Assembly (NCBI GenBank): GCA_902388495.1
Contig: CABMPP010000040.1
Location: 1 to 30,065 of the forward strand
DNA from: an uncultured Bacteroides sp.
GTDB taxonomy: Bacteria > Bacteroidota > Bacteroidia > Bacteroidales > Bacteroidaceae
DNA: 30,065 nt
Reading direction: 5' to 3'
The translations under genes and the position numbers were made by a program. This document shows positions 1 to 9,200 of this stretch, piece after piece. Positions within the stretch are counted from its first letter, which is position 1. Each line of letters starts with the position of its first letter. The notes beneath the pieces are model-generated. The model was given only the letters and a program-made list of their open reading frames with translations. It was not told the DNA's origin and searched no databases.

Positions 1-13
1 TGAGCGAAAAGAC

Positions 14-48
14 AGAAGGCTGAATCTATCGAAAAGATTCAGCCTTCT
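14..48 (-). terminator. Rho-independent terminator after dpp11
   Basis: A perfect 14-bp stem (14-27 pairs with 35-48) closes a 7-nt loop. On the minus strand it is followed by GTCTTTTC, a short U-rich tail. It lies 36 bp past the dpp11 stop codon, so it most likely ends the anSME-dpp7-dpp11 transcript. The plus-strand side is also AT-rich, so it may work in both directions. Confidence 0.8.
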
Positions 49-83
49 TATTTAATATGAGGTGTCAGAACTCTGAATGACAG

Positions 84-2246
84 TTACTCCGTAATCGTCA
101 ACTCTTTAATAATATGCGAAGCTCCCGCATATTTCTCTATAATGAACAGCGTGTAGCGGATATCCACACAAGCTGCACGCTGAGAAGAGGGGCGGAAAGC
201 GATGTCGCCCGTCAAGCCTTCGTAGTTGCGGTCGAAACCGGTTCCTATCAGCTCTCCCTTGGCATTGAATACCGGGCTCCCGGAGTTGCCGCCGGTATTG
301 TCGGTATTGACGATAAAGCAGATGGGCATTTCTCCGTCGGGCATGGCGTAGCGTCCGTAGTCCTTGGCCTGATACAGTTGCTTCAGCCTGGCAGGAACAA
401 CGAACTCCCAGTTGTCGGGATCTTCTTTCTCCATGGCACCCTTCAGCGTGGTGTAGTAACCATGTTCCACACCGTCGGCAGGCGAGTAGGGGAGCACTTT
501 GCCGTAAGTCAGGCGCAGCGTGGAGTTGGCATCCGGATAGATGGGAAGACCAGCTTCCTGCTTCATATCCATCATGCCGCGAACCCATACTTTGTGTGCG
601 GCATCGTAGTTCTTGTTGGCATCCATCATGGCGATGGCGGTTTGCAACAAGCCGTCGGTGATGGAATATTTGAACAAGACCATCCAGTCGCTGCTGATTT
701 TGTACAAGCTGGGTTTGCGGATGAACTTGGCAAAGTTTTCTTTATTCCCGAAGATGGAATGCTCGAAGCATGCGTCGACGAATGCATCGCTGTTTCCCTT
801 GAAGCGCTTGTCTATCATGCGGAAAATGCCGATGCGCTGTTCGGCAGGAATGTACTGCATATAGGTTTGCAGCATCTTCTTGCCTACCGTGCGCTCCACT
901 TCGGGGAAGGGAACGGAGGCGAAATAGCTGTCGGCAGCTGCTTGCAGGCTATCGGCTGCCGCCCGGATGCGCGCTTTATCCTTGCTCTTCAGGGCAGCCG
1001 TCAGACCGGCGGTACTGGGGATGCGCATGAAGTCGAGCCCCGTGACCAGCGCTTCCTGAATGGCTTGCTGGTGATAGAGTGCGGGGCGGCGGTGCTGCAC
1101 AATGCTGCGTATCTGGTCGAAGGCTTTCTGGTACGAGTCGTCTCCCTTCTTGCGTCCGCGGGCCAACAGCGCTTCTTGCTGTGTGCGTTTGGTATCGAGT
1201 ACCTTCAGGCGGACAAGACCTTCGTTCATGCCGATGGCATTCTTCCAATAGTTGGCGGACGAGGCGTACTTGCTGGCGTAGTGGATGCGTACGGCATCGT
1301 CTTTCAGCATCTGCTCCATCAAGGCCTTCTGGCGGACGTCGCGCACGTGGTGACGCATGAAGTTGGTGGTCTGCATGCGCTCTTCCACTTCGTCGGAGAT
1401 CATGTAGCGCCAGTTGCGTCCGGGGAAACCCATGACGAAGGTGAAGTCGCCTTCGCGGTAGCCGGCCAGGCTGATGGTGAGGTGCTTCTTCACTTTCAGG
1501 GGGACGTTGGCGGGGCTATAGCCGGCGGGCTGTCCGTTCTTGTCGGCATAGATGCGGAACAGGGAGAAGTCGCCCGTATGGCGCGGCCACATCCAGTTGT
1601 CCGTGTCGGCGCCGAATTTGCCGATGGAGGAGGGAGGGGCGCCCACCATGCGGATGTCGCTGTAGGTGGTCTTTACGAACAGGTAATATCTGTTTCCGCC
1701 GTAGAATGCCTTCAGTTCCAGCTTGCGGCCGGGAGTCAGGGTGATGTTTTGCGCGGTGGCAAAACGGTCGGCTACTTTGGACAGATATTTGGGGGACAGA
1801 TAGTTGGTGCCGTTCGGGTCGGGATCTGTTTTCAGTTGTTCGTTCACGTAGTCCGTCACGTCCAGTATCTGGTCGATGTAGGTGATGGTGAGTCCTTTGC
1901 AGGGAAGCTCTTCCTCACGGGACATGGCCCAGAAGCCGTCCGTCAGGTAATCGTGCTCCACGCTGCTGTGCTGCTGGATGGAGCCGTAGCCGCAGTGATG
2001 GTTGGTAAGTACCAGTCCTTCGGCGGAGATCACTTCACCGGTGCAGCCGCCACCGAAGTGCACCACGGCATCTTTCAGGGCAATGCCGTCAGGGTTGTAA
2101 ATCTGCTCGGTGGGTATCAGCAGTCCTAATTCCGTCATGGCGACCTCGTTCTGCTTCTTGAGGTCGGTGAGCATCCACATCCCCTCGTCGGCAAGTGCCG
2201 GCAAGGTGGTGAATGCGAGGGCTGTTAACAGTAAGAGTTTCTTCAT
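84..2246 (-). CDS. dpp11: Asp/Glu-specific dipeptidyl-peptidase (S46, DPP11)
   Basis: A 720-residue secreted serine exopeptidase of family S46. It removes dipeptides with acidic P1 residues from the N-terminus of oligopeptides in the periplasm, feeding amino-acid fermentation. A signal peptide (about residues 1-19, ending ALA-DEG) opens the protein. The catalytic His lies in TNHHCGYGS, the Asp near [11 protein letters not shown], and Ser655 in GGNSGSPV. The decisive residue is Arg673 in GTGFDRNYEG: in Porphyromonas gingivalis DPP11, Arg673 recognises Asp/Glu at P1, and both Ser655 and Arg673 fall at the same numbers here. The gene follows dpp7 by 9 bp and precedes the hairpin at 14-48, so it is the last gene of its operon. 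The family call is firm; the specificity is inferred from this residue. Confidence 0.93.
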   Translation of the reverse strand: MKKLLLLTALAFTTLPALADEGMWMLTDLKKQNEVAMTELGLLIPTEQIYNPDGIALKDAVVHFGGGCTGEVISAEGLVLTNHHCGYGSIQQHSSVEHDYLTDGFWAMSREEELPCKGLTITYIDQILDVTDYVNEQLKTDPDPNGTNYLSPKYLSKVADRFATAQNITLTPGRKLELKAFYGGNRYYLFVKTTYSDIRMVGAPPSSIGKFGADTDNWMWPRHTGDFSLFRIYADKNGQPAGYSPANVPLKVKKHLTISLAGYREGDFTFVMGFPGRNWRYMISDEVEERMQTTNFMRHHVRDVRQKALMEQMLKDDAVRIHYASKYASSANYWKNAIGMNEGLVRLKVLDTKRTQQEALLARGRKKGDDSYQKAFDQIRSIVQHRRPALYHQQAIQEALVTGLDFMRIPSTAGLTAALKSKDKARIRAAADSLQAAADSYFASVPFPEVERTVGKKMLQTYMQYIPAEQRIGIFRMIDKRFKGNSDAFVDACFEHSIFGNKENFAKFIRKPSLYKISSDWMVLFKYSITDGLLQTAIAMMDANKNYDAAHKVWVRGMMDMKQEAGLPIYPDANSTLRLTYGKVLPYSPADGVEHGYYTTLKGAMEKEDPDNWEFVVPARLKQLYQAKDYGRYAMPDGEMPICFIVNTDNTGGNSGSPVFNAKGELIGTGFDRNYEGLTGDIAFRPSSQRAACVDIRYTLFIIEKYAGASHIIKELTITE

Positions 2247-2255
2247 AGGGGGAGA

Positions 2256-4421
2256 TTATTCTACGATGGTCATTTCATCAATCAGATGTTTGCAATTTCC
2301 CAGCTTATCGAGGATGAAGAGCACGTAGCGGATATCGAGGTTGATGCAACGCTGCTTGTTATCGTCGAAGTTGATGTCTCCGCTCAGCGACTCCCAGTTA
2401 CCGTCGAAGGCAGTACCGATGAGCTGGCCTTCGCCGTTGATGACGGGGCTGCCGGAGTTACCGCCGGTGATGTCGTTCGTCGTCAGGAAGCAAACCGGCA
2501 TGGTGCCGTCTGCCATGGCATAGCGGCCGAAGTCTTTGTTCAGGATCAGTTCTTTCAGCTTGGCGGGAACTACGAACTCGCTGTCTTCGGGGTTCTCTTT
2601 TTCGAGAATACCGTCCGTCGTGGTGTAGTATTTGTAATATACGGCATCGCGCGGGCTGTATGGCTTCACATTGCCGTAAGTCAGGCGTATGGTGAAGTTG
2701 GCATCCGGGTAAGAAGGCACCGGCTGTTTCATTTCGCCCAATCCGCGGATGTAGGCTTTATGAAGCAGGGCCAGGTCGGCGCTTGCTTCCTGGTATGCTT
2801 TGCTTGTTTCCACCAGCTTCTCGAGTTTGGAACGCGAATAGGCTGTTGCAGGATCTTTTTCAATCGCTTTTACGGTAGGCTTCTTCATGAACTTGTCGAG
2901 GTTCTCGCGGTTGGAGAGGATGGAGTTGTCATAAATGTCGTCTACGTATGCGTTGTAGTCACCTTTGAACTTGGTCTGAATGGTTTGGTAGAAGTCGGGC
3001 AGTTCTTCCGGTTGCAGCGCTTTGGCAAGGGCGGGCAAGATGGCTTTGGCCACGGCACGGTCTACTTCATGGTCGTAGTCCTTGTTGTGAACGTCCTTGA
3101 AAATCTCTTCCAGCTGTTCCTTTGAAACCTGTAGCAGGGAATCGTTCTTCTCTTCCAGCGCCTGCTTCATATTATCCATTATGATGTACGGGCTTCCGAA
3201 TTCGATGGCTCCGCTCAATGCTTCGCGCAGGTAGCCGAATTGGCGGTTGAGGGGAAGTCTTTTCTCCACGATGGCGTCTATTTTCTCTACCACACCTTCG
3301 TATTCGGGCTTTCCTTTGGCAAATTCATTGAAGTTTTTCTCTTGTTCGGCCTTGGCACCCAGCACGTTGTTGTCAACGATGGCTTTGTTCATTCCGATGG
3401 AGTTTTTCCAGTAGTTGCTGCTTCCGGCAAACTTGTTGGCATATTGGATGCGGGTTTTGTCGCTGGCAGCCATTGCGTTTCTCAGCACTTCCAGGCGGAC
3501 TCCGCGCATGTCAATCATGGGCTGGTTCTGGGCTGCCATGCGCTCCTTCACTTCCGATTCCGTCAGGTAGCGGCTGGTGCTTCCGGGGAAGCCCATAATC
3601 ATGGCATAGTCATTCTCTTGCAATCCCTTGATGGAGATGGGCAGGTATTTCGGAGTCTTCAAAGGCACATTGTCGGCCGAATATTCGGCAGGTTCTCCGT
3701 TTTTGTCGGCATAGATGCGGAACATGGAGAAGTCGCCCGTGTGGCGCGGCCACATCCAGTTGTCCGTCTCGCCGCCGAACTTGCCGACGGAGGAGGGAGG
3801 GGCAGCTACCATGCGCACGTCGCTGTATACTTTATAATATACTAAGTAATATTTGTTTCCGGCATAATAAGGGAGAATCTCTTCTTCGATGCCCGGCTTT
3901 CCTTTCAGGTCGCTCTTCTCCAGTTGTTCTTTGGCTAATTTGCGGAGGAAAGGGCGGGTCATGGCATGTACCTCGTCCACTTCGCCTGCCTTGATTTTTT
4001 GGTTCACCAAATCGGTGGCATCCTCAATGCGGTGAACAAAGCGGAATTTCAATCCCGGGGTGGGCAGCTCTTCGCTACGGTTCATAGCCCAGAAGCCATC
4101 GGTCAGGTAATCGTGCTCCACGCTGCTGTGTTGCTGGATAGAAGCGTAACCGCAGTGGTGGTTGGTCAGGATCAATCCTTCGGGAGAGATAATTTCGCCG
4201 GTACAACCGCCACCGAAGATACCTACGGCATCTTTCAGCGATACGCCGTTCGGGTTGTACAAGTCATCGGCTTCGAGCTTCAGCCCTTGCTTTTTCATCA
4301 TATCGATGGAGTTCTGCTGCTTCATCAGTTGCAGCAACCACATACCTTCGTCTGCATGTGCAGAACCGATTGTCAGTGCAGCAACGGCTGCAATCAAACA
4401 TTTCTTTACTGTCAAATTCAT
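2256..4421 (-). CDS. dpp7: S46 dipeptidyl-peptidase, DPP7 type
   Basis: A 721-residue S46 peptidase, paralogous to the downstream gene. DPP7 enzymes cleave dipeptides with hydrophobic P1 residues in the periplasm. It has a signal peptide (about 1-23, ending SAHA-DEG), His in TNHHCGYAS, Asp in [11 protein letters not shown] and Ser656 in GGNSGSPV. At the specificity position it has Gly674 ([10 protein letters not shown]), the DPP7 state, where the neighbour has Arg. Only 34 bp separate it from the stop of the sulfatase-maturase gene upstream and no consensus promoter is visible there, so co-transcription is likely. With DPP11 it makes a pair with complementary specificity. Length fits the family (about 700-720). 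Confidence 0.92.
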   Translation of the reverse strand: MNLTVKKCLIAAVAALTIGSAHADEGMWLLQLMKQQNSIDMMKKQGLKLEADDLYNPNGVSLKDAVGIFGGGCTGEIISPEGLILTNHHCGYASIQQHSSVEHDYLTDGFWAMNRSEELPTPGLKFRFVHRIEDATDLVNQKIKAGEVDEVHAMTRPFLRKLAKEQLEKSDLKGKPGIEEEILPYYAGNKYYLVYYKVYSDVRMVAAPPSSVGKFGGETDNWMWPRHTGDFSMFRIYADKNGEPAEYSADNVPLKTPKYLPISIKGLQENDYAMIMGFPGSTSRYLTESEVKERMAAQNQPMIDMRGVRLEVLRNAMAASDKTRIQYANKFAGSSNYWKNSIGMNKAIVDNNVLGAKAEQEKNFNEFAKGKPEYEGVVEKIDAIVEKRLPLNRQFGYLREALSGAIEFGSPYIIMDNMKQALEEKNDSLLQVSKEQLEEIFKDVHNKDYDHEVDRAVAKAILPALAKALQPEELPDFYQTIQTKFKGDYNAYVDDIYDNSILSNRENLDKFMKKPTVKAIEKDPATAYSRSKLEKLVETSKAYQEASADLALLHKAYIRGLGEMKQPVPSYPDANFTIRLTYGNVKPYSPRDAVYYKYYTTTDGILEKENPEDSEFVVPAKLKELILNKDFGRYAMADGTMPVCFLTTNDITGGNSGSPVINGEGQLIGTAFDGNWESLSGDINFDDNKQRCINLDIRYVLFILDKLGNCKHLIDEMTIVE

Positions 4422-4455
4422 GTTGTTTCTCTTTACTTATTTAATTGTTGTTTTA

Positions 4456-5688
4456 TTATTTGAATTCTCCTCTTCGAATGGCTTCCATAATGTTGGCAGG
4501 CGGGCGCTGGTTCATCAGCTCGTTCTTCATGAAATCCATGTAGGGGGCTACGTGTTTGAAGAATTTGTGATATCCGGCGCAGAGATAGTTAAGCCTCGGT
4601 TCACCGCTGGCAGTATGGGCAAAACGGTTCTTGGGGCATTCGCCGTTGCAGGCAAACAGCCATTCGCATTCCCGGCATTGGGTGGGTAGCGACTGTTGTT
4701 TCATCAGTCCGAAGGCCTGCTGCTCCTTGCTGTACATCATTTCCACCAGCGTCTTCTGATAGATATTGCCCAATTTGTATTCGGGAAATACAAAATGGTC
4801 GCAGGCATATACATCTCCGTTGAACTCCATCACTCCGGCATGTCCGCAGGTCTTTGCCATGGAGCAGACGCCCGGTTGTTCGCCTATCCAGTTGGCAAGG
4901 GTGGAGTCGAACAGTTGGATATAATAGGTGCCTACATCCTGCTTCACCCATTCGTCGAACAGGGCACAAAGGAAGTTTCCCCATTGCTCCGGGCTGACGG
5001 AGAAATCGGCCAGTTCCGTACTCTTCTCTTTATCGGCCAGAGAAGCGAGGTGGCGTCCGTCCCGGTGTGAGGAAATGCGCTCTACGATAGGGGCAAACTG
5101 AATGTAGTGGCAGCCCGTTTCTTTGAAGAAGTTATAGAAATCCAGCGGATAGTCTGCATTGTAGTCGTTCACTACCGCCATTCCGTTCCATTCCACACCG
5201 TGCTTTTTCAGTAGGTTAATGCCTTGCATCACTTTCAGGAAGGACGGTTTTCCTTGTTTGTTCTTGCGGTATTCATCATGAAACTCTTGCGGGCCGTCGA
5301 TGGAAACGCCTACCAGCCAGTTGTTTTCTTTGAAGAACCGGCACCATTCGTCGGTTAGCAGCGTACCGTTGGTCTGTATGCAGTTGTCTATGGTTCGTCC
5401 GCGGGCATACTTTTTCTGAAGTTCCATGGCCCGTTTGTAGAAGGCCAGCGGGCGCATCAGGGTTTCTCCTCCATGCCAGGTGAACAGTACCTGGGGCATG
5501 GTCTGCGAGTTGATATATTCTTCGATGAACTTCTCCAGAAGTTCGTCGCTCATCACGTGCTTGGGGTTATCTCTATATAGTTTGGACTTCTCCAGATAAT
5601 AGCAATAATCGCATGCCAGATTGCATAGAGCCCCCACCGGTTTCAACATAACATAGAGAGGCTTGGCAAAAGGAGCGTAGGTTGACAT
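4456..5688 (-). CDS. chuR: Anaerobic sulfatase-maturating enzyme (radical SAM, SPASM)
   Basis: A 410-residue cytosolic radical SAM enzyme that converts the active-site Cys or Ser of sulfatases to formylglycine without oxygen. The radical SAM cluster motif is C22-x3-C26-x2-C29 (CNLACDYCYY). The C-terminal SPASM cysteines for two auxiliary Fe-S clusters are visible in CGHAGVMEFNGDVYACDH and CRECEWLFACNGECPKN. The N-terminus TYAPFAKPLYVMLKPVGA is typical of Bacteroides anSME (ChuR). I chose the ATG at 5688: the frame stays open upstream to 5823, but that stretch carries the promoter elements and lacks family similarity. No sulfatase lies in the window, so it must act on substrates encoded elsewhere. 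It heads the operon with dpp7 and dpp11. Confidence 0.93.
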   Translation of the reverse strand: MSTYAPFAKPLYVMLKPVGALCNLACDYCYYLEKSKLYRDNPKHVMSDELLEKFIEEYINSQTMPQVLFTWHGGETLMRPLAFYKRAMELQKKYARGRTIDNCIQTNGTLLTDEWCRFFKENNWLVGVSIDGPQEFHDEYRKNKQGKPSFLKVMQGINLLKKHGVEWNGMAVVNDYNADYPLDFYNFFKETGCHYIQFAPIVERISSHRDGRHLASLADKEKSTELADFSVSPEQWGNFLCALFDEWVKQDVGTYYIQLFDSTLANWIGEQPGVCSMAKTCGHAGVMEFNGDVYACDHFVFPEYKLGNIYQKTLVEMMYSKEQQAFGLMKQQSLPTQCRECEWLFACNGECPKNRFAHTASGEPRLNYLCAGYHKFFKHVAPYMDFMKNELMNQRPPANIMEAIRRGEFK

Positions 5689-5723
5689 GTATATTTTTTC
5701 TATTTTTATAATTTGTAATTGTG

Positions 5724-5731
5724 CAAAAATA
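5724..5731 (-). promoter_or_regulatory. Bacteroides -7 promoter box for chuR operon
   Basis: Reads TATTTTTG on the minus strand, an exact match to TAnnTTTG, 36 bp upstream of the chuR ATG. A clear -33 TTTG is not visible, so the call rests on the -7 box and its position in the 133-bp divergent spacer. Confidence 0.55.
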
Positions 5732-5784
5732 CATAAACCCAATGAAAAATCCTTTCTTTCTATCCGGTTTATAAGGATTATTAA

Positions 5785-5792
5785 TACCTTTG
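5785..5792 (+). promoter_or_regulatory. Bacteroides -7 promoter box for the DUF4369 gene
   Basis: Reads TACCTTTG, an exact match to the -7 consensus TAnnTTTG, 30 bp before the ATG at 5822. It would place the transcript start near 5799. The -33 element is weak. Confidence 0.55.
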
Positions 5793-5821
5793 CTGCGTGT
5801 AAATCAAAAATCGTTTCCTGC

Positions 5822-6568
5822 ATGATTAGAATGAGTGTGAACCGTATTTTGCCTCTTTTGCTTTTGCTTGTGTTCTTTGCCTCTTGCAGCCGTAAGTATA
5901 AGATAGAGGGTAGCTCTTCGGTAACCAGCCTTGACGGAAAGATGTTGTTCCTTAAAACACTTCAGGACGGACAGTGGGTGGCTGTCGACTCGGCAGAGGT
6001 TATCCATGGCTTTTTTAAGATGAACGGCCCGGCAGACTCCATTATGATGGTGACGCTCTATATGGACCATGAAGGTATCATGCCGCTGGTTCTTGAAGAT
6101 GGAAAAATCACAGTATCCATTACCAATACCCAACTGGTGGCCAAAGGCACTCCGCTGAACGATAAGCTCTATGAATTTATCGACAAACGCAACGCCATGG
6201 AAGTGGAGATTGAAGAGTTGGAACGTAAAGAGGCGCGCATGGTGCTCGATGGTGCCAATCTGGAAGATGTCCATGAGCAGTTGGCCAAGGAAGGCGAGGC
6301 ACTTGTCAAAGGAATGAACGATTACGTCAAGCAGTTCATCACCGATAATTTTGAGAATGTATTAGGTCCGAGTGTTTTTATGATGATGTGCAGCACATTG
6401 CCTTATCCGGTTATGACTCCGATGGTAGAAGACATTATGAAAACCGCCCCCCAGTCTTTTAAAGAAACTCCGTTGGTGAAAGACTTCCTCACCAAAGCCA
6501 AAGAAAACATGAAGTTGTTAGAAGAGCATCGCCGCATGGAGCAGAATGCATCGGCAGGAAACCGATAG
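5822..6568 (+). CDS. DUF4369-like lipoprotein
   Basis: A 248-residue probable outer-membrane or periplasmic lipoprotein. The N-terminus has a hydrophobic stretch (ILPLLLLLVFFASC) ending in a lipobox Cys. The next about 100 residues (YKIEGSSSVTSLDGKMLFL ... DSAEVIHGFFKMNGPAD ... LVLEDGKITVSI) match the DUF4369 pattern found at the N-terminus of Bacteroidetes thioredoxin-like lipoproteins. No CxxC thioredoxin domain follows; the C-terminal half is a charged helical region (EVEIEELERKEARMV). The start at 5822 (or 5831, nine bases on) fits the promoter box at 5785-5792 and gives a normal signal peptide, whereas longer readings run through the promoter. Its function is unknown. It is divergent from chuR and convergent with plsC. 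Confidence 0.78.
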   Translation: MIRMSVNRILPLLLLLVFFASCSRKYKIEGSSSVTSLDGKMLFLKTLQDGQWVAVDSAEVIHGFFKMNGPADSIMMVTLYMDHEGIMPLVLEDGKITVSITNTQLVAKGTPLNDKLYEFIDKRNAMEVEIEELERKEARMVLDGANLEDVHEQLAKEGEALVKGMNDYVKQFITDNFENVLGPSVFMMMCSTLPYPVMTPMVEDIMKTAPQSFKETPLVKDFLTKAKENMKLLEEHRRMEQNASAGNR

Positions 6569-6583
6569 CCGGGCGCTATCGGT
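6561..6583. terminator. Bidirectional hairpin containing both stop codons
   Basis: ACCGATAGC (6561-6569) pairs perfectly with GCTATCGGT (6575-6583) around a 5-nt loop. The TAG of the DUF4369 gene (6566-6568) and the TAG of the acyltransferase gene (6576-6578, minus strand) both lie inside the stem. A T-rich stretch follows on the plus strand (6590-6599). Confidence 0.6.
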
Positions 6584-7334
6584 CTTGATCTTCGTTTTTC
6601 ACCATTCCCCTATGTTGTTCCGGCAATGCACTTTCAACGGTTGCATAGGCTTCTGCCATGGTAGCTTTGATATTATCCACACCTTTTCCTTTGGGAGGAA
6701 TCGGGTCGTGAATGGTCAGTATCATACGATGGCGGTGCACCCATTTCCCGGTACGCGGCAGAATTTCGAACGAACCGTCGATGGTGACGGGCACTACTTC
6801 CAATTGCAATTCATCTGCCAATTGGAAGGCTCCTTTCTTAAAGTAACCCATGTGTCCGGTGAAGGTACGCGCACCTTCGGGAAATACGACCAGTGATACT
6901 CCATTCTGCAAAGAAGATTGTGCCTGGCGCATGGTTGCCAATATCTTCTTGGGGCTGGAACGGTCTACGAATATATGTCCTGCACTCTCGCAGGCTTTTC
7001 CTACGAATGGGAGCTTCCGCAAACTTTTCTTCATCATCCACTTGAAGTTTCTGCCAAGAAAGCCATAAATGAGGAAGATGTCGAATGACCCCTGATGATT
7101 GGGCACGAAAACATAAGAGGTATGTTTCCCCAGTTTTTCCCTTCCGCGTACTTTTACAGGAATAAGCAGTATGTAGCAAATAAGTTGCGACCATATTTTG
7201 CCGGGATAATATCCCCATACATGTGCGCCTCCAATCAGAGAACCAATGATGGTGACCAATGCGGTAAGAATAGTTAGTACCAATAGGATGGGCAGCGCAA
7301 TGCAAATCTGGTAAATAATGTAAAGTATCTTCAT
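6576..7334 (-). CDS. plsC: 1-acyl-sn-glycerol-3-phosphate acyltransferase (PlsC family)
   Basis: A 252-residue membrane-bound acyltransferase expected to convert lysophosphatidic acid to phosphatidic acid in phospholipid synthesis. Two hydrophobic helices fill about residues 3-55. The catalytic NHQGSFD motif (H-x4-D, His80 and Asp85) and the FPEGART motif (residues 151-157) are intact, followed by VPVTIDGSF. I prefer the ATG at 7334 over the one at 7355, because a -7 box at 7364-7357 would start the transcript near 7350, downstream of the earlier ATG. It converges with the DUF4369 gene across a shared hairpin. A related acyl acceptor (for example an ornithine or glycine lipid precursor) is possible. 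Confidence 0.87.
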   Translation of the reverse strand: MKILYIIYQICIALPILLVLTILTALVTIIGSLIGGAHVWGYYPGKIWSQLICYILLIPVKVRGREKLGKHTSYVFVPNHQGSFDIFLIYGFLGRNFKWMMKKSLRKLPFVGKACESAGHIFVDRSSPKKILATMRQAQSSLQNGVSLVVFPEGARTFTGHMGYFKKGAFQLADELQLEVVPVTIDGSFEILPRTGKWVHRHRMILTIHDPIPPKGKGVDNIKATMAEAYATVESALPEQHRGMVKNEDQDR

Positions 7335-7356
7335 GGGTGTTGGATTTTCAATCATG

Positions 7357-7364
7357 CAAATATA
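7357..7364 (-). promoter_or_regulatory. Bacteroides -7 promoter box for plsC
   Basis: Reads TATATTTG on the minus strand, an exact match to TAnnTTTG, 22 bp before the preferred ATG at 7334. Confidence 0.5.
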
Positions 7365-7413
7365 GGAATTATCATCAATTACTCCTTTTATATTAGCATA
7401 TTTCTTTTACGTT

Positions 7414-8583
7414 TCAATCCTTCCGCAGTGTCAGTACCGTAATCTCGGGCCATGCTCCGAAACGGAAAGGTAATCCTACATACCCGATACCAATATTTAC
7501 ATACAAGGCGCGATTCCCTTCGTAATACATTCCACGCCATTCAGGGTAAAGAAGTTCGGCCAGGGAGTGCCCGAATAATATACCTTGCATGGCATGTGTA
7601 TGTCCTGCAAGCATTAATGCGATATTGGATTTTGGTAATACTTCACGCCTCCAATGTGTAGGGTTATGACTCAGCAGTATCTGGAACATGCCGTCCGTGC
7701 CCTGTATCGCTTTGGATAGGTCTGCAAATTGCGAGAAGGGAGGCTCACCGTCATTCTCCACACCGATAAGCGCTATACTGTCACCTTGGTGATGGAGAAC
7801 CTCATGCTCGTTATTCAGTAGCTTCCAGCCCATTGCCTTTTGCTGTTCTTGCAGGTAAACCATGTTCTGAGCTTCGGCTTCGGGAGAACTCCAATGGTAA
7901 TAATTTCCATAATCATGATTGCCCAGAATAGAGTAAACCCCGTCCGGTGCATGCAGTTGGGCCAGAATTTCCTGAAAACCGTCTATCTCATGGCTCTGCT
8001 GGTTCACCAAGTCGCCGGTAAAGACGATGAGATCGGGCTTTTGGGCATTGACCAAATCGACGAGGTGTTTGATGGGTTCGGGATTGCCTTGCCAACTGCC
8101 GATGTGTATATCTGAAAGTTGGAGTATGCGGTAACCGTCGAATCCTTTTGGAATATCGGCAGAATGGTATTCTACTTCTTTCACCTCGAAACGGGTGGTG
8201 CCGAAGAAAGTACCGTAACCGATATTAAAGAAACTGATGACGGCCAGCACCAACCCAATAGCAGTAAACGGGCTGCGTGGACAGCGGCGTATGATGGCAT
8301 GTACCAACACTCCGATCAGGGAGCAAAGCATGAATATGGTCTTGGGAACAACGAACAGAATGATGGCAATAGCCAGTCTGCCTATGCCTTGCGTATGATT
8401 GGACATGGCATTGTCGCCCGTCAGAAACATAAAGTAGACATAACCTGCTATCAACAAGGCAGTGGGCAGCCAATACAGGCTACGCAGAAATACATTTTTT
8501 GTTTTACGTACGATATATACCAAGTAGATATATATATCGGGAATGAGGAGGAATAAGATGAAAATTAAAGTTATTCGGTACAT
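7414..8583 (-). CDS. Membrane-anchored calcineurin-like metallophosphoesterase
   Basis: A 389-residue protein with an N-terminal membrane region (about four hydrophobic segments within residues 1-135) and a C-terminal metallophosphoesterase domain. All five metal-binding blocks are present in order: LSDIHIGS, FTGDLVN, GNHDY, LSHNP and AGHTHAMQ. The architecture resembles YaeI/YkoQ-type enzymes, some of which act on UDP-2,3-diacylglucosamine or other envelope substrates; the substrate here is not known. The start codon overlaps the end of the upstream membrane-protein gene by 13 bp, which suggests translational coupling and places it third in a sigma factor - membrane protein - phosphoesterase unit. 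Confidence 0.88.
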   Translation of the reverse strand: MYRITLIFILFLLIPDIYIYLVYIVRKTKNVFLRSLYWLPTALLIAGYVYFMFLTGDNAMSNHTQGIGRLAIAIILFVVPKTIFMLCSLIGVLVHAIIRRCPRSPFTAIGLVLAVISFFNIGYGTFFGTTRFEVKEVEYHSADIPKGFDGYRILQLSDIHIGSWQGNPEPIKHLVDLVNAQKPDLIVFTGDLVNQQSHEIDGFQEILAQLHAPDGVYSILGNHDYGNYYHWSSPEAEAQNMVYLQEQQKAMGWKLLNNEHEVLHHQGDSIALIGVENDGEPPFSQFADLSKAIQGTDGMFQILLSHNPTHWRREVLPKSNIALMLAGHTHAMQGILFGHSLAELLYPEWRGMYYEGNRALYVNIGIGYVGLPFRFGAWPEITVLTLRKD

Positions 8584-9197
8584 ATATCTTTCAATTCTTC
8601 GATGTTCTTCTTAATGTTGTTGAGATGTTTATAGATTACTTTCTTATAAAGAATATAGATTATCAACGCATCAAATACCACAAAGAATGTGATAAGGACG
8701 GCTTGTGTGCCGGCAGAGGCCAGGTGATATTCCATTACCCAATAGTTAAGGGCATTGAAGAGCACTATCCATACGGAAATGGCGATCACTTCGTATCGGG
8801 TCCATTGGCGGAAGGCAGTCATGCGGCGGCTTACTTCGGCCACACTCATTTCGTCGATATGCGTTGCCTTGTTCCAGCGGTAAGTTTTCCAGTCCCACCA
8901 TAGACCTGCAATGATACTGATGGCAATAAATGCCAGGAATGCAGCTATTTTTCTTTGTATTTGTTCATTGAATCCGAAAGTAGGCAACAGCAACCATATC
9001 AGGAGAAGAACGGCCAGCCCGACGGCACCGATTCCAATGGAGAAGCGTTGCAGGACTACGATGCGCCCCAGGCTCTTGCGGGTATTGTTCTTGTAACCGG
9101 CAATCAGTTCCGTAATTTGCTTTTCGTCAGCAATCGGTTCCTTCTGCAACTGTGCATCCAGTGCATTCCATGATTTTTTCAGTTCATCCAGTTCCAT
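8571..9197 (-). CDS. Four-helix membrane protein next to an ECF sigma factor
   Basis: A 208-residue protein with a soluble N-terminal segment (about residues 1-45, starting MELDELKKSWNALDAQL) and four predicted membrane helices near 50-70, 83-102, 135-153 and 163-182. A short charged cytosolic tail follows. It starts 3 bp after the sigma factor stop and overlaps the phosphoesterase gene. I do not recognise a named family. The position immediately after an ECF sigma gene, with a short charged N-terminus before the helices, is what a membrane anti-sigma factor would look like. It lacks the FecR form common in Bacteroides, so the anti-sigma role is inference. Confidence 0.75.
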   Translation of the reverse strand: MELDELKKSWNALDAQLQKEPIADEKQITELIAGYKNNTRKSLGRIVVLQRFSIGIGAVGLAVLLLIWLLLPTFGFNEQIQRKIAAFLAFIAISIIAGLWWDWKTYRWNKATHIDEMSVAEVSRRMTAFRQWTRYEVIAISVWIVLFNALNYWVMEYHLASAGTQAVLITFFVVFDALIIYILYKKVIYKHLNNIKKNIEELKDICTE

Positions 9198-9200
9198 ATA

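Noticed and set aside
114..2129. A 671-codon open frame antisense to dpp11
   Set aside because: It mirrors dpp11 almost exactly, has no recognisable domain or signal, and comes from the codon bias of the real gene on the other strand.
5689..5823. Longer N-terminus for the sulfatase maturase
   Set aside because: The extension covers the divergent promoter region and gives residues unlike the family; MSTYAPFAKP is the normal start.
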